From Raffaelea ambrosiae (Eukaryota; Ascomycota; Sordariomycetes; Ophiostomatales; Ophiostomataceae), in NCBI GenBank assembly GCA_002778195.1, contig PCDI01000004.1, forward strand, positions 3,853,042 to 3,917,041: DNA of 64,000 nucleotides, in the 5' to 3' direction. The translations under genes and the position numbers were made by a program. Numbering within the stretch: the first letter of the stretch is position 1; every line of letters starts with the position of its first letter. Below are positions 32,275 to 44,655 of this stretch, one piece after another. Below the pieces are notes generated by a model. That model searched no databases, was not told the DNA's origin, and worked only from the letters and a program-made list of their open reading frames with translations.

Positions 32275-34962
32275 CTATAACTCCTCGCTGCCTGTAGAAA
32301 GGAGGGAGTTCGGGATCGGATCCGGCTGGTACTGACGAACCCCTTGGAGTAGTTCTTGGACGAGCCATTCCGATTCCTGCGGTATATCCATGTTACCCAT
32401 TGCTGATATCCAGTCCTGTAGTGGATCTTCAGTTGCAGCTGGAATTGCGTCATCAAAACTCCCATGGGCAGATGTTCCATAAACATCTCTTGAAGCTGGG
32501 GTTGTTCCTGTAAACCACATGGAGGGCGCTGCTGTGCCCGGTCCATAGTGCTGTCCACCCAAGGTCAAAGAGAGATGTTGAGAATCTCCACACATCATGT
32601 TTATAGTACGCTCTGACAATGCCTCAAATATGTCGCGGTAAGTAGTGGCAAGATTCCATCGCTCAGCGATAATGACCAACACCGTCGTGCAAGCGATGCA
32701 AGTGCTCACAACATCAGCCTGACGAACCTTTGCTCGAAGCCTGGGTGACCTCCAGAGACAGTATAAATACGTGAGGCCACCGAGAAATAAAATATGTAGG
32801 CTGCCCCATGTAAACTGAATAGTAGGTCTTTGGTATAAACGCCGGTATGTAAGGCACATGTCGCGCGAATAGTGCAAGCATTCGTCGAGAGCCCGCTCTA
32901 CGCTGGATAAACTGTGGTCAGGTACCGGGCCAGCTCCCACATCGCCACCTGTGTAATGCAGGTGGCGGTCAATTGGCCTGGTAATATGGTGCCGGTACAG
33001 AAGAAGAATGCTATGGTCAAAGGCCAGATTGAACCATTCCTGGGACGCCCAGACAGATAGTGGCCGCGCATCCGGAAAATCAAGACGATCTGGAGCTGAC
33101 GCCCGCCACTGGTCGAGTTCCTGTCGGAGAGCAACTATTGTGGACTCGTCCCAATTCAGCGAGTTCCGGTGCGTGATGGGGTAGACCTGGGAACTCAACC
33201 TGGACCATAGCTGGCGGATCTTGATGGAGTGTATGGCACCGGTCATGTTTGTCGGAGACTCTAGAGCTGAAGTTCGAGGCTCCCGTAACAAACCTGACGC
33301 AGTGATGCATTCATCGTCGATATCGAGAGGCAGCTAATGGCCAATCAGTTAGACATTATTTCTTAAAATAAACCTTTCGATAGCTTACCTCGACATCTAT
33401 AGCTTCGTCGGGAATGCCAACAGGGCGTCCTAGAATTGATGCAGCCACGCGATCAATGTCGTAGGCTACCCAAAAACAGCGTTTTGACATCTCTTTTGTA
33501 AGCGTCTCCATGCTACCGCGGAATTGCTCTGCACTCCTGTGGTAACCCAGCTCAATACAGTGTCGTATGGCTAATCCGGATATTTTCCTAGACTCCAATT
33601 AGAACACAAAATAGATCGCAAAGAATGATACGAGTATACGAACCACAAACTTGCGCCTATGTGCGACCGAATCGAATAGACCGCACAGCATAAAATGCTT
33701 TGTATGGACTCTAAGCTGTCTAGTTCGAGAACTGGGGATAGGTGATCCAGGGCCAAGGAGTAATATGTCTGGAAAACATCAGAAACACAAGATACGTAGA
33801 CAATACGGTGGATCCTAGAACACACTGACCTCGGCTTGATCGTATTCATTATGACCCAAAGCCAAGGATCCTATGGCATAGACCTTACAAAAAGTATTAA
33901 TAATAGGCGAGAAAGTCACCGCTATATGTGTCCACACTGAACATACCATGAGCACAAAGAAGAGTGGCAGGCCATGGACACGCTGCATGTCACGTTCTGC
34001 ATATGCGATCGAGCACTTGTGCTCCCACACCTCGAATGTGGGACGATGGAGGAAGGGGTATTGGGGGTGTATATTCCTCCAGTATGCCTGCGCCAAACGC
34101 GTCGCAGTGGTAGGCGCTGGGAACGTGGCAAACAGGTCGGATGGTACTCGTGTGCTTGTTGTGCTGGTGTCGGCGATAGAACTTCGAACCGAGCTCCCGC
34201 TAGTTGCCCTGAGTCCCATTGTGGCACTTGCGATGCGCGAGAACGACACAGCGGATGAAGGGCCAAAGTAGTGAGGCTCGCGTCCGGCGGCACTTAGACA
34301 CAACAAGGCAACTTCTGACGACAGGGCGTCCACTTGATGGTCGAAGCCGGACTCGGATGGAGCAGCTGGACCAGTGACAGGAGCATGCGTACTAGTGGGC
34401 TGCGCACCATGGCTTGGCTGGGTCCCTGTGAAGCAAGCAATGGCTGGAGAAAGAGGTTGCTCTGGGTGTGCATGACATTCGGGCGACATAGGAGCAGGGC
34501 AAGCTGCCTCCTTGTCTGATCCATTGTCTGCTTCACGGCCAAGATGATCAAGTGCCACTTCGGGTCGAACTTTCTGTAAAAGACCTTCAAGGTAGGCCAC
34601 ACGGGCCTCAAGAGACTGCATGTAGTCGCGAGGCCGGTGAAGCCCTGTCGCCGGGTCCTCCACTAAACATTCTGCAGACGTGAAGCCTGTTAGTGTGCAG
34701 ACAGCCGGGATATCGCAGTGAGGCAGGCATGTTGGATCGTACCTCGATCAGACTTGACGCAGTTTTGGCACCTGGGGCTCAGACCATCGCACTGCAAGAC
34801 GAGTGTTAGCATTATGTCCACCACATGCGCAAAAGGGAGATACATAACCCGAAATTTCCGTACCTTGAGCTTCTTCTGCTTGCAACTGGTGCACGCCAGC
34901 ATGGTGCGCTCGCCAAGCCTCGGACGCTTGGCCATGTGCGAGTGTATGCGCTGCGGTCCCAT
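32275..34962 (-). CDS. Zn2Cys6 transcription factor with fungal-specific regulatory domain
   Basis: Seven exons (minus): 34962-34864, 34791-34743, 34671-33947, 33883-33830, 33768-33644, 33587-33389, 33333-32275; 769 aa and the frame closes. The binuclear zinc cluster spans exons 1-3: Cys24, 27, 34, 41, 44 and 51 (ACTSCKQKKLK / CDGLSPRCQNC / EC), followed by a short coiled coil (MQSLEARVAYLEGLLQKV). The middle is a fungal_trans domain (YWRNIHPQYPFLHRPTFE; SKRCFWVAYDIDRVAASILG, GRPVGIPDEAIDVE). Probably a nuclear regulator of the neighbouring catabolic genes, inferred only from position. The fifth intron starts with the weaker GTTCGT. No disruption seen. Confidence 0.9.
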
Positions 34963-35248
34963 TGCGCGATCTAATCGCTAAATATCAATATTCTTTTTCA
35001 GATCGTTCCCGTAACAAGGCTACTGTTGTGATCGTTTGCTGGAGTTGCTCAGTTGCTCGTCATATCGGAGACATGCACGACATATCGTCATTGGGACCAA
35101 TAACCGGCGGGGACCGAACTACTAGCTCGGTGACCTCAGATTGCTGCCTACGCCTGCTCACGTGCTATTTCTCAGAGATACAGCCCTCAGAATCTGCCTA
35201 ACCACAAAGACTCATTCGATAGAGACGACTAGATATATTGGACACACC

Positions 35249-35819
35249 CTGGTTCAACATGTCAATGCCCTTTCCGAAGGTGCTCCATGCTCGTCCGTAT
35301 GGACTGTGCATGTGGCAAGCGGCGTTGATGTCAGGGCGCTGTTCGTGGATGGCGGAATGGATGATGAAGCCGGCGGTGTTAACAGGCCGATCTGCACCGC
35401 CAATGCGGTGGCCATTCTTATACACATGGACCATGTGTGACACCTTCAGTGCCCCGAAATGAACGGCATATGGGTTGATCCAAAATGTATCTGGCTGGAT
35501 AGGATCTTCACGGCAGCGTAATGTCAATACCAAACCCCATGGCATCGCGATGGAGCAGCTGTATACCTCGTAAACTAATGTGGCCGCTGGCTCCGTCAGA
35601 AAACCCAAGCTTGGCAAACAGACGAAATGCACCGGCCATCTGCTCTAGCTGCCATCTGCGCTGCTCTTGCTTGGTTACGGGCCAAGGGATATGATGGAGG
35701 CGGTTGCGCTGGCCATCTTGCGTTCTAGCAATGTCGAGGGCTGAATGCAGCACGGGCGTGGTGGCCGGGCTGGCCAGACTGCTGGTCGCCACAGCCTCAA
35801 CAACAGTGGTACTAAACAT
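35249..35819 (-). pseudogene. Class II aldolase/adducin-family enzyme, N-terminal half (inverted)
   Basis: Minus strand, exons 35819-35567 and 35505-35249 (intron 35506-35566). The reading GFSDGASGHISLRD, DTFWINPYAVHFG, AGFIIHSAIHEQRPDINA and AACHMHSPYGRAWSTFG is a class II aldolase core with two of its zinc-ligand histidines (HMH). It stops matching the family after MLNQ at 35249; beyond that the frame runs into unrelated sequence (stop at 35198). The missing half lies on the other strand from 35901. Both pieces fit end to end if 35249-35900 is flipped. Confidence 0.85.
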
Positions 35820-35900
35820 GCTTGAAAAACGATAGCCGATAATACGTGACAGTGTGGCAAGATATGCAATTGGCGAGCTGGTCTGGACTCTTCACTCAGC

Positions 35901-36287
35901 GACTCGTGCATGTTTTACAACGACCTATCTGTATATCCTTCGTTCGGCGGTGTTGTCCATGCAACGGAGGAAGGAAAGCGCATTGCGAATGCCCTTGGCC
36001 CCACAAACAAGAATCTTATTATGCAGAATCACGGTTTACTTACTTGTGGCGGCACTGTTGCCGAGGCCGCGGTTTTCTTTGTTGCCTTGGAGCGAGCATG
36101 CCAAGCCCAGATTCTCGTCGACACTGCTATGGTGCGCTCTGAAGGAATGCTGAAGAAAACATTTGTCGGCGATGAGGAGGCCATCTACACAAAAGTGGGC
36201 ACAGAAACACCCGAGGTCATGTATATGCAGTTTCTTCCAGAGTACGAGCTCATTTTGGAAGGACCCGGCGGCTCATTTTTGAATTAG
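35901..36287 (+). pseudogene. Class II aldolase/adducin-family enzyme, C-terminal half
   Basis: Plus strand frame beginning DSCMFYNDLSVYPSFGG and running through NLIMQNHGLLTCGGTVAEA (third zinc-ligand His) to EGPGGSFLN and a stop. It has no start of its own upstream that makes a complete domain; the ATG at 35910 is internal to the family alignment. It is the exact continuation of the minus-strand piece. It ends 62 bases from the end of the convergent racemase gene. Confidence 0.85.
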
Positions 36288-36349
36288 TTTATTTTCAGCT
36301 TTGGTTATAGTTAACACAATACTACAAATTCTATACAATTGTCTTTATT

Positions 36350-37211
36350 TCACATAATATTTCTCTTTACCAAAGGGCCTTTCGATTGATCTTTTACATT
36401 TCCCCATCGTAGGGGACGCTGCCTTACGAGACCAGAGTAGAACCAGCTTGCCATTGTGTAGACATCGTAAACTGGCAGCCCGATCACTTTTTGAATGGTC
36501 TCTGCGTATGGCGGCATCTGGGTGCACTCCAGAACAAGTGCACCAATATCAAAATGGTCTTCCACCAGTCGTTTGGCTGTCTCTACCATCTCTTCCTCAA
36601 TGTCGTAGTAGTCATATGTGCCTCGCATGCCGACCAGCTCACGCAGGTGTCCACCAGCCGGTGCTCCGAGAACATAGCATCGTGCGGCGTGCTCTTTGGA
36701 AATCCCGAGACGTTCAAAGTGCAGATCACCGAGCTCCGTCTCGTTGTATGTGATAATGCCAATTTTCTTACTAGGAGGAAGCCATGCAAGAATGCTTGGT
36801 ATCTGAATCAGGGACGAAGTTGCAATTGGAATAGGCAGCTGCTCTGCGATCCTACGGCGTAGATGTGGTACATGTTAGCTGTTTGTCACAACAGGATTTC
36901 CACACGAAACCGTTCTGTGTGGATACTCACAAGGGCTGTGCCAGGGCGAGAAACCCACAGCTCGTGATTATGCCCACGGCGCCCCGTTCTGCCAGCTTCT
37001 TTCCTGCGGCCACGAAGCTGCTAATGAAAGCCTCATTGTAGTCACTCTTGGACACGAGGATACCTTCTCTAGAGCCTTCAGCCAGTTCACGAACGATGGG
37101 AAATCCCCAAGTTTTTTCATTGAAGGCATCTCCAGCTGGCCGGAAGAAGAAGCACTCAACAGCAATAAAACCTATGGGCGGCAGAGAAGATTTATCTGCG
37201 TAGTCTGCCAT
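36350..37211 (-). CDS. Asp/Glu/hydantoin racemase-family protein
   Basis: Minus strand, exons 37211-36931 and 36851-36350 (260 aa). The family moves a proton at a carbon next to a carboxyl or carbonyl using two cysteines; members include amino-acid and hydantoin racemases, maleate isomerase and arylmalonate decarboxylase. Both cysteines are present: TSCGFLAL (Cys85) and LECTQMPPY (Cys203), in the normal spacing. The joined junction LALAQPLIAEQLPIPIATSS matches the family. Length is normal. An ATG further upstream (37328) is in frame but adds a non-family tail. Substrate unknown; it sits between the broken aldolase and the broken flavoenzyme, on the latter's strand. Confidence 0.88.
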
Positions 37212-37608
37212 ATTTGCAGTATGAACAAGAGTATGGATGTCCAGGCAACCAAACTGCTGAAGTCTGACGTCTGACGGAAAATAAATTTTGTTTTGTATGT
37301 AGGCACACCCTTTCTTATCTCGGGCATGCATCGGCAAATGAGGTATGGGAATGGTGCGAAGGCCGTATGTATCTAACTAGCGCTTCGGGGGATCCCGACA
37401 TGGCCTGGCAGGTTTAAAGAGTAGAAATCAGCCACAGCAAGCGTGTATTTGCATCGCGTAACACACATTCTGGCTTGATGAACTAATGTAATTTACCAGG
37501 GTGTCAAAACACCTAAATTACAAGAGTGGATGAAGGGCAACGTGCATTACTTCAAAAAGCGACTCGTCTACCGGCATACTCTACAGATTGGCACTCAAAT
37601 CCTGCATT

Positions 37609-39014
37609 TTACCGCGTGTCTGGGTTGGGGACTAGAGAAATGTTTCCCAAAGCCCTGCTCCCCGCACCGCCCTTCATTAGAACGTTAAAGGGCTCCTGGC
37701 TCCCCGGAAATCTCCATTTCCATGCTTGGATCGCTGGTCGGTTCAAATCTATTCCTTCGATATGTCCACAATCCAGTTACCCAAGGCAGGCATGTATTTA
37801 AATGCATGACCACTACCACTTGTTGCAACCATTAGTCCATCCATTTCAGAGACTCTATCAATCGTAAGATGGTTGTCAAAGCTATCGTTGTACCAGCAGA
37901 TACGACTCATTGAAATATGGATTCCAGCCTCGGCTAGCTCGGGCATGTAATTGTCCAAGAATGTTTGCATAACTCGTACATCCTTTTCTGGGAGAGATGT
38001 AATCGTATCGCCCTCAGACCAGCGAGTTACCGGCACGCTCCGCTCTTTTCCATCGAACCTTTGGGTTCGTATACTTGGTGCCCGGATACCCGAGCTTGAA
38101 TCACTCACTCTCATGTCTAGGGAAGCCGTACAGACCACCCTCGGCACCATCGCGCATCTTGTACATGAAGCTTGGAAAGTTCTCGGGTGCCAACTTATCC
38201 CACAGTGGCGAACCCCGGGGAATCTTGAGGAGTGCAACCGATCCAGCCGTTGTTTCATTGAGACCATCGAGGGCAGGGAGCATCGTGGGTGTCCAGCCAC
38301 CACATGCAAGAATTGTTAGGGATGCATGATGCATTTTCGGCTGTCCTGACGCCGCACACGCTCCCAGCGTGCGAAGAACGTTTGCCAGATTGCCAGCGAC
38401 TGGATCGAGCACTGTTTTGACGCCGTACATCCGAACCTTGTTAGCGCGAACCGGCAAGCCTTGTCTGCATATGTAAAGCCACCTGTTGTGTCTAATACTG
38501 CAACATTGGGTCGGCTGGCGTCTTGACGTTTGAAGGGCTCCAGGTTGAAGCCATTATCTTTGGAGATCTGTTGGTGCTTGATATCTGTGCTAACAAGATG
38601 GGTGCCCTCTGGCATAGCAGAGATGCTGTCGCATTCAAAAGAAGGCACTGTCAGGGCGTCGGTCATGGACAGGTTACCGTTGTTCACCCACACCCGGTCT
38701 GCCGTTGTCATGCCGGGCGGTACCATCCGGCCGTTGGAAAGCTCAGCATTCCACTCATCCCAACCGGCCACAGATTCAATGGTTAGGTCTTGGTAAACCG
38801 TGTCCTTTCCGTAACCGGCACGAATGATTTTATTCATGTCTGCTGATGCCGCATCGCAGCCATTGAAGTACGAGTACAGCGTCTTGTCATATGGTTGGCC
38901 ATCAAAAATGGTAATTTAGCCGCGTCGGCCAAGATGTAAAGCAGTGCTCGGGCCAAATGCCCCAGCCCCAACTATGATGATAGGGTCTGATTTTCCCAGA
39001 GTTTTTGTAGTCAT
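37609..39014 (-). pseudogene. Sarcosine-oxidase-like FAD-dependent oxidoreductase, multiply disrupted
   Basis: Starts at ATG 39014 with the FAD Rossmann motif IIIVGAGAFGPSTALHL (GAGxxG) and then YSYFNGCDAASADMNKIIR. Lesions: in-frame TAA at 38918-38916; frameshift near 38447 (between YADKACRF and NKVRMYG); in-frame TGA at 38103-38101 just before KLGYPGTKYTNP; frameshift near 38055; frameshift near 37760 before AIQAWKWRF. Family blocks on both sides of each lesion stay collinear (EGGLYGFPRHE, ICWYNDSFDNHLTID, ATSGSGHAFKYMPALG). The intact enzyme would oxidise a C-N bond of a secondary or N-methyl amino acid or a related amine. No functional product is expected. Confidence 0.85.
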
Positions 39015-39612
39015 GGTGCCGTTCTTCTAGGGTGATGCTCAAGTTGTCGTGAGCTGTGTTTTTTGTGAGACGTGGTTTCTACCTCTTCTCGAGGCTCGTA
39101 AGTTTGCCGTGAATTGTACTGCTCATTAGCGGTGTCAAACAGCTCGGGGGGACGCAAAATTTTCACAAAGTTCTTCTGTGGTCGCAGCCATTTTCGTCAA
39201 AATTGTGACTTTTTTTTTTGTTTTCTAATTAATAATAACAATAATATTAGGGGATGACTGCTTCAGCTTGGAAAGGGAGAGCTCGGCTTCTCCCGACCAA
39301 ACGCTTGCACTGGACTTTTCAACAGAAGAGACCCACATTACTCACCAATTTCCCTTATCAAGAGCCATGCGAGTTACCCTGCACCGTCCCAAGAGATAGG
39401 CTTCATCCGAGCTATCAAGCCTGAGTGCTGCAGGCTCCTTTTCTGGAACAGCATGAAAGTTATCTTGGGAGAAGAATCCCTACATTGCCTGTGCGGTGAG
39501 TTTCAAGGGAGCATTGTTCCCCGAACACGTAGGATACAAAGGACTTTGGAGCCCCGACCACGCCGAACAAATATCACAGACACATCACCCACGATACACT
39601 GCGTATCTTACA
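39015..39612. promoter_or_regulatory. Divergent region between the flavoenzyme relic and an MFS gene
   Basis: Head-to-head spacer of about 600 bases, including a T-run near 39213 and AT-rich TAATAATAACAATAAT sequence. Likely promoter of the transporter. No binding site identified. Confidence 0.45.
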
Positions 39613-41476
39613 ATGCAATACAAGGCCGCCGAGATGGGGCTCAAGAACTCGAACCTCGCAAAGTATATAAAAAATATCAAGACCTCCCCGCGGCCGCTCA
39701 TAGCCAACAGCAGACTACTGCGGACGTCGGCGCTGTTTGCCTTGGCTGGCGTGCCACTTTGTGAGTTTCGACCGTTAGCCTTTTCATATGACTCTCTGCT
39801 TCGTACAAGGGAACGATGGAGCTTTCCAACCTTCAACTTGGCGAGTTCGTGCCTAACAGAAATAGGCTGGGACCAAGGCTCCGTTTCAACGATTCCATCT
39901 CTGAAGGGTTTTCAGGAAGCCTTTGGTATAACTTCGGCTGCAAATCCGACACAGGTCGCAAACTTTGTCTCGCTAGTTTATGTTGGTGCTGGTTCAGGCG
40001 CGGCCTTTTCGTTCTTTATCAACGACCGCATCGGCCGACTGTGGTCCTTTCGTCTCTACGCACTGGTATGGATCGTCGGGCAGTTGATTGCAACAGGCTC
40101 ACGGGGCAATATTGGCACCATGTACGTAGGACGTGTTGTTAGTGGACTCGGCATCGGGCCTCTGACTGTCATCGGACCGGTCGCACTGGCGGAAATTGCT
40201 CCTACTGAAATTAGGGGTTTGTTGACATCATGGTTTAGCGTTGTGCTGCTACTGTCTCTAGCCGTTGCAGCCTTCACTGTTTACGGTTGCTTTGTACACA
40301 TGGCGGCCAGCACTCTCCAGTGGCAAGTGCCGTTTTTCGCACCGTGTATCTTCATGGCGCTTGTCATTGGGGCTAGCTTCTTTGCGATGGAGAGTCCAAG
40401 ATGGCTCTTCCTGGCTGGCCGTGACGAAGAAGCCACGAAAACGCTTATTGCGATCCGTGGTCTGCCGCTTGACCACCCTCGTGTGCAGTCCGAGCTTGAA
40501 GACATTCGAGAATCGATTGCAAAGGAACGTGTGGCCTACGGATCGGCTAGCTCCTATTCCTGGAGGGGCCTACGCGTTATTCTTAGGGAAACCTTCCTTG
40601 TTAAGGCAAACCTCCGCCGTACCCAACAGGCCATGCTCTCATATGCCTTGGCTCAACTCTCTGGTGCTAACAGCATTACCACATACTTGGTACCCATTCT
40701 CAACCTTGTCGGTGTCAAGGGTGGAACCAACTACAGCTTGCTCGTGGCCGCTTTGTATGCAACGGCAAAGTTTTTTTACACCCTGATCGCTAGCTTTTTC
40801 TTTGTAGACGCTATTGGTCGACGGAACAGCTTGTTCTTTGGAATCACAGTGCAGATGCTCTCCGATGTCTACATTGGGGTGTTCATAAAATATAACCAGC
40901 AGGGCCAAACATCCAAAGCAGCGGGGCAGTTTGCCATTGCGGCCATATTTTTTCACGGATTCGGCTATGCCGTTGGTAAGTTGGCCTCCAATCGTCGAAA
41001 TACTTTGAATATTTGCACCTCTAACGTAACAAGGTCTGCTTATTCTACCTTATGTGTTCGTCTCCGAACTATGGCCTAACCAGATTCGTTCATTTGGCGC
41101 TGCCTTAACACAATGCTTCCACTGGCTGTTCTTCTTCGGAGTAAACAAAGGCGTCCCTGGTCTCCTCAGTAAAACCGACAACTGGGGCGCTTTTCTTTTC
41201 TTCGCTGGATGGTGCTTCCTCGCTCTTATATATTCGTTCCTGGTTGTGCCGGAAACTGCAGCAGTGGACATTGAGAAGCTTGACTCCTTATTTGAAGGGC
41301 CTTGGTGGAACCAGTACAAGAGAGCCAGAGTGCAGAATAATACCAGTGACGTAATCGTGGCTGTCGAATCGACGTAAGTGGCACTCGACGACTTTGCCAA
41401 TAAACACAGGCTAACGCATCTTAACTTCACCAGGAGCGAAGTAAACAGTGGGACTGACATAAACAAGAAGGTATGA
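39613..41476 (+). CDS. MFS transporter, sugar porter family
   Basis: Join 39613-39760, 39866-40975, 41034-41373, 41434-41476 (546 aa). The first intron (105 bases) is in frame, so an unspliced reading would add 35 odd residues; splicing gives GVPLCWDQGSVSTIPS, the usual TM1 region. Sugar-porter signatures: DRIGRLW after TM2, GRVVSGLGIGPLTVIGPV, PESPRW-like MESPRWLFLAGRDEEA, QLSGANSITTYLVPI in TM7, DAIGRRNS, and VPETAAVDIEKLDSLFE at the end (PETKG-type, here PETAA). Resembles quinate/inositol/sugar permeases more than drug transporters. Divergent from the flavoenzyme relic, so it may have imported that pathway's substrate. Confidence 0.85.
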
Positions 41477-44400
41477 GGTACCTGCGCTGGGAACTTTAAG
41501 ATCCAATTACGTAGTCTTGTCTCTTTCTGCCTGTCATTCCAAGGGGCTTACTTTCCTGTGTTTTCCATTTCTACTTGATATATTGTGTCTTGTGACTAGA
41601 TTCACGATACCGCCGAGGACTAACTAGCCGGGCTGCTACCCTGTCACCGGGCTACGGTCTATGAAGTAGAGGCAATAGCTAGTTGGGTGAAGTAGGTAGG
41701 TAATTATTTTTCTCCCAAAGTAAACTAGAGGCCCGCGGAGCCGGCAGGGGGCAGACCTGGCATTTATCACGACATCTAGAGGCCCCATTAGGTAGAGCCT
41801 CCTGTTTTATCTGTTGACAATATCATATTGATATTGTCTCGCCTGTGTGTCTTGACCCATCGCGTACGGTAACTGCTATTTGTTTTGTTTAAAAATATAA
41901 AGACTCGCAAGAGCGATCCTTAGCCTTTTCAACCAAAAAAAAAAAAAAAAGAAACTACACGCCGTACAGATTGAGTGGGCCGTCCATGGAGATGAGTCCG
42001 CTCAGCCCGCACTGATACCGCAACCCATGGGCACATATGCTCACATTGCTGAGCGAATAATAACATTCGGATATTGATCCGACAGCGCGAGGCTCACATG
42101 GAAAGTTGCTGGCATTGTCTTGTTGGCTCAAAAGCTAGCCAGGTTTGTAAACGTTTATCTTTTCTTGAACTTTGTTTGTATGCAGAATAGCAAGTTCATA
42201 AAGTAGCCCTGGGAAACTGGTAGAATAAGAGTGTAACACAAATATTTGAGCAGTGCCTACAAGTACATGGCAGAGAGACAGCCTTTTTGTTCGTTGGCCT
42301 TGACTTGTATTATTTTTCCGAGGAGCGCCGTGAAAAGTCAAATAGCACCAGTAACGATGGGACCTTATGGGGTAAAAACAATCCTTCTTTCGGGATAGTG
42401 TAACCGACAAAATCACGGTGAACCATGTACCCTAAGTACTTCCACTAGACCAACTGTTGCTTCTTGAAATTTTCTATCTGACCGATGCCTGCCTGCAGCG
42501 CCTAGTCTTTGGGAGGGAAATCGAAAATTATGTTTAGCACCGAGTCGTCAGCACAATTTCATTCTATGGCTCAGCGGAAAGAAGAGAACGCACTGGAAGT
42601 AAAAATAGGCACTGACTAATCAAAGTGCGGCCGGTAAATACATAATAATAATTTTCATGGATGCTGGAAAGAGCTCTCGGCCCTGCTTCTGTGACTGCTA
42701 TTTCTGTCGGCTGGTAAGTTAACTTAGAGTACACAGCTTGGCAGATAATGGGGACTCGCTGCCGACATTAACAACAAGGTGCGGCGTGGTTGCAAACTCC
42801 ATGAGCTTGCTTCCCAATCCAATAGGGAGGACAGGTTGTGCTACCGAGCATGCTGTCTTTCGTTGGATATGAGTAACATTGGCCAAGAAACAAAAGCCAG
42901 TATCTTTCGTTTGCAACATATAACACACGACACAAGAAAGATGCCCCAGAAATGCAAATAACTTTCCAGTGTTGTTGTCACTAATCTGGAGGACGCACTG
43001 CATGAAATCTGTATAAATTTGCACCTGGGTAATACCTGCCAATCCCGACCCTAGAAATATTGAGAAGACAAAAATAATGGTTGTACAATCCGATGATGAG
43101 TTTTAAGCGAATGATGATATTTTCCACTTTCTGTTCTACGTGTTTAAAGTAAAGGCCCCCCCTCTCCCAAAAAACCCATCTCCCCCCCCCCAAAAGCCTT
43201 ACATTTCACCCATATATATGATTGCTATTTACTTCATAGGATTTCAAGGCAGAGACAAAAGCCCTAAGAAAATAATTGTTGAAAGTTTTGTAATATGCAC
43301 TTCTTCATACGTAGCGGACTTCCATTCGCCGCCACGGCTAACATCTTCACCGTCTTGCGACTTCGTACATACCATAGCATCCTCGCTAGACTGTATCTTT
43401 AAGAGCTGTACTGCACACGTCGTGGGTGCGACCTTTTTTCCCAAGAGCGTCCATACCTCGATGTAGAGTGTCGTCTTTTCAGCGGGAAATAATTTCCATG
43501 TGTCCCCTGCCAAGTTCTAGTTCGTTAATGGCTCGTGTTTCCTCTGAAAGACGGTGTAAAATATTATTAACTCATCATTAATTGAATATATGAACGATCC
43601 TGAAAAAAAACTTGGGGCTTTTCAACGGCGTCGTATCCCACATAACCTCGTACATGGTCTGAGGCACTGGAACTGGATGTGTTGATGGGCAGGCTGCCCC
43701 AGCCAGGATTTGTCTCCCTGGCGACTACGACATGAGGCTCGATTGGTCAGAACGGTCAAGATTCTTACCATTCCAGCAGGCTGAGAAGATAATGGTGACA
43801 CGGATGCCTCCAGTGCACATATTTACAGTAAATTTCGAGTCATTCGAGTTGCAGGGAACACCCCCGTTACAATTGAGCTCGCCTGGTCCATTACAGTGGT
43901 AACATTGACCGGGAAATGTGCCTTATTTGGTCCATAAGGAAGGGCATGCAAGCTCACTGGGGCCCTTTTCTTTATCCCGCTTCTGATCATAGGCCTACCG
44001 TAACGTCAGGAGCAGCATGCCTCTCCCCCCGCCAGCCGGTGCTCCAGCACTAGGGGGGGTGAGCACTAATTCCCTTACGTGCTCTCTCTTTCTTATAAAA
44101 GTTTCCGCTCAGACTTACTTGAAGATTAGAGGAGCCTTTTGATGGGTTGCTGTTGTTTGGTTCCCTGTTCCGCTTCTAGCAGAAGAACCGCCTATTACAG
44201 CCCCCCTTCGAATGTGAGACAAGATAAGAGAATATCTGGGAACTAGGCAACATCAAGGAGACCACCTTGTAATTGGTCCCAGGGCTGAACGGTGATAGGT
44301 GATGGGCGGCAGTCTTGCTGACAATTTGCAAAAAAATTAACGATTCTGTTGCCTTACGCGCGGATTACCAGGCCTTCGCCAGAGGGTTTAAATAGCACTG

Positions 44401-44655
44401 ACCGTCCGGTCATAGAACAACGTTTCCCGCTAGTCTGATAATTGGCAATTTTCATCAATTTTATTCACAACGGGCGGCATTTCATCTATCCCACAGCAGT
44501 ATTAGTTAGGAGACCAGGGATCTTACACCCTCAACATTTCACGTCGCTACATGTTCTGTATCATGGGCTGACAAATATTATGTGCGCGGCGAGTTGCTTT
44601 TGACAGGGGTGGTATTGTGTTTGTCAAAAGGCCACCTGAAATATGAGCGATGTGA
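41477..44655. other. Long intergenic region (3.2 kb)
   Basis: No open frame with protein character or known motif. Contains an A-run at 41934-41950 and C-rich tracts near 43160-43190. Both flanking transporter genes end here (convergent), so this length is unusual for a tail-to-tail spacer. Confidence 0.45.

Noticed and set aside
35910..36287. Independent small aldolase gene starting at ATG 35910
   Set aside because: The ATG is internal to the family core and the piece lacks the first zinc-binding half, which lies inverted next to it.
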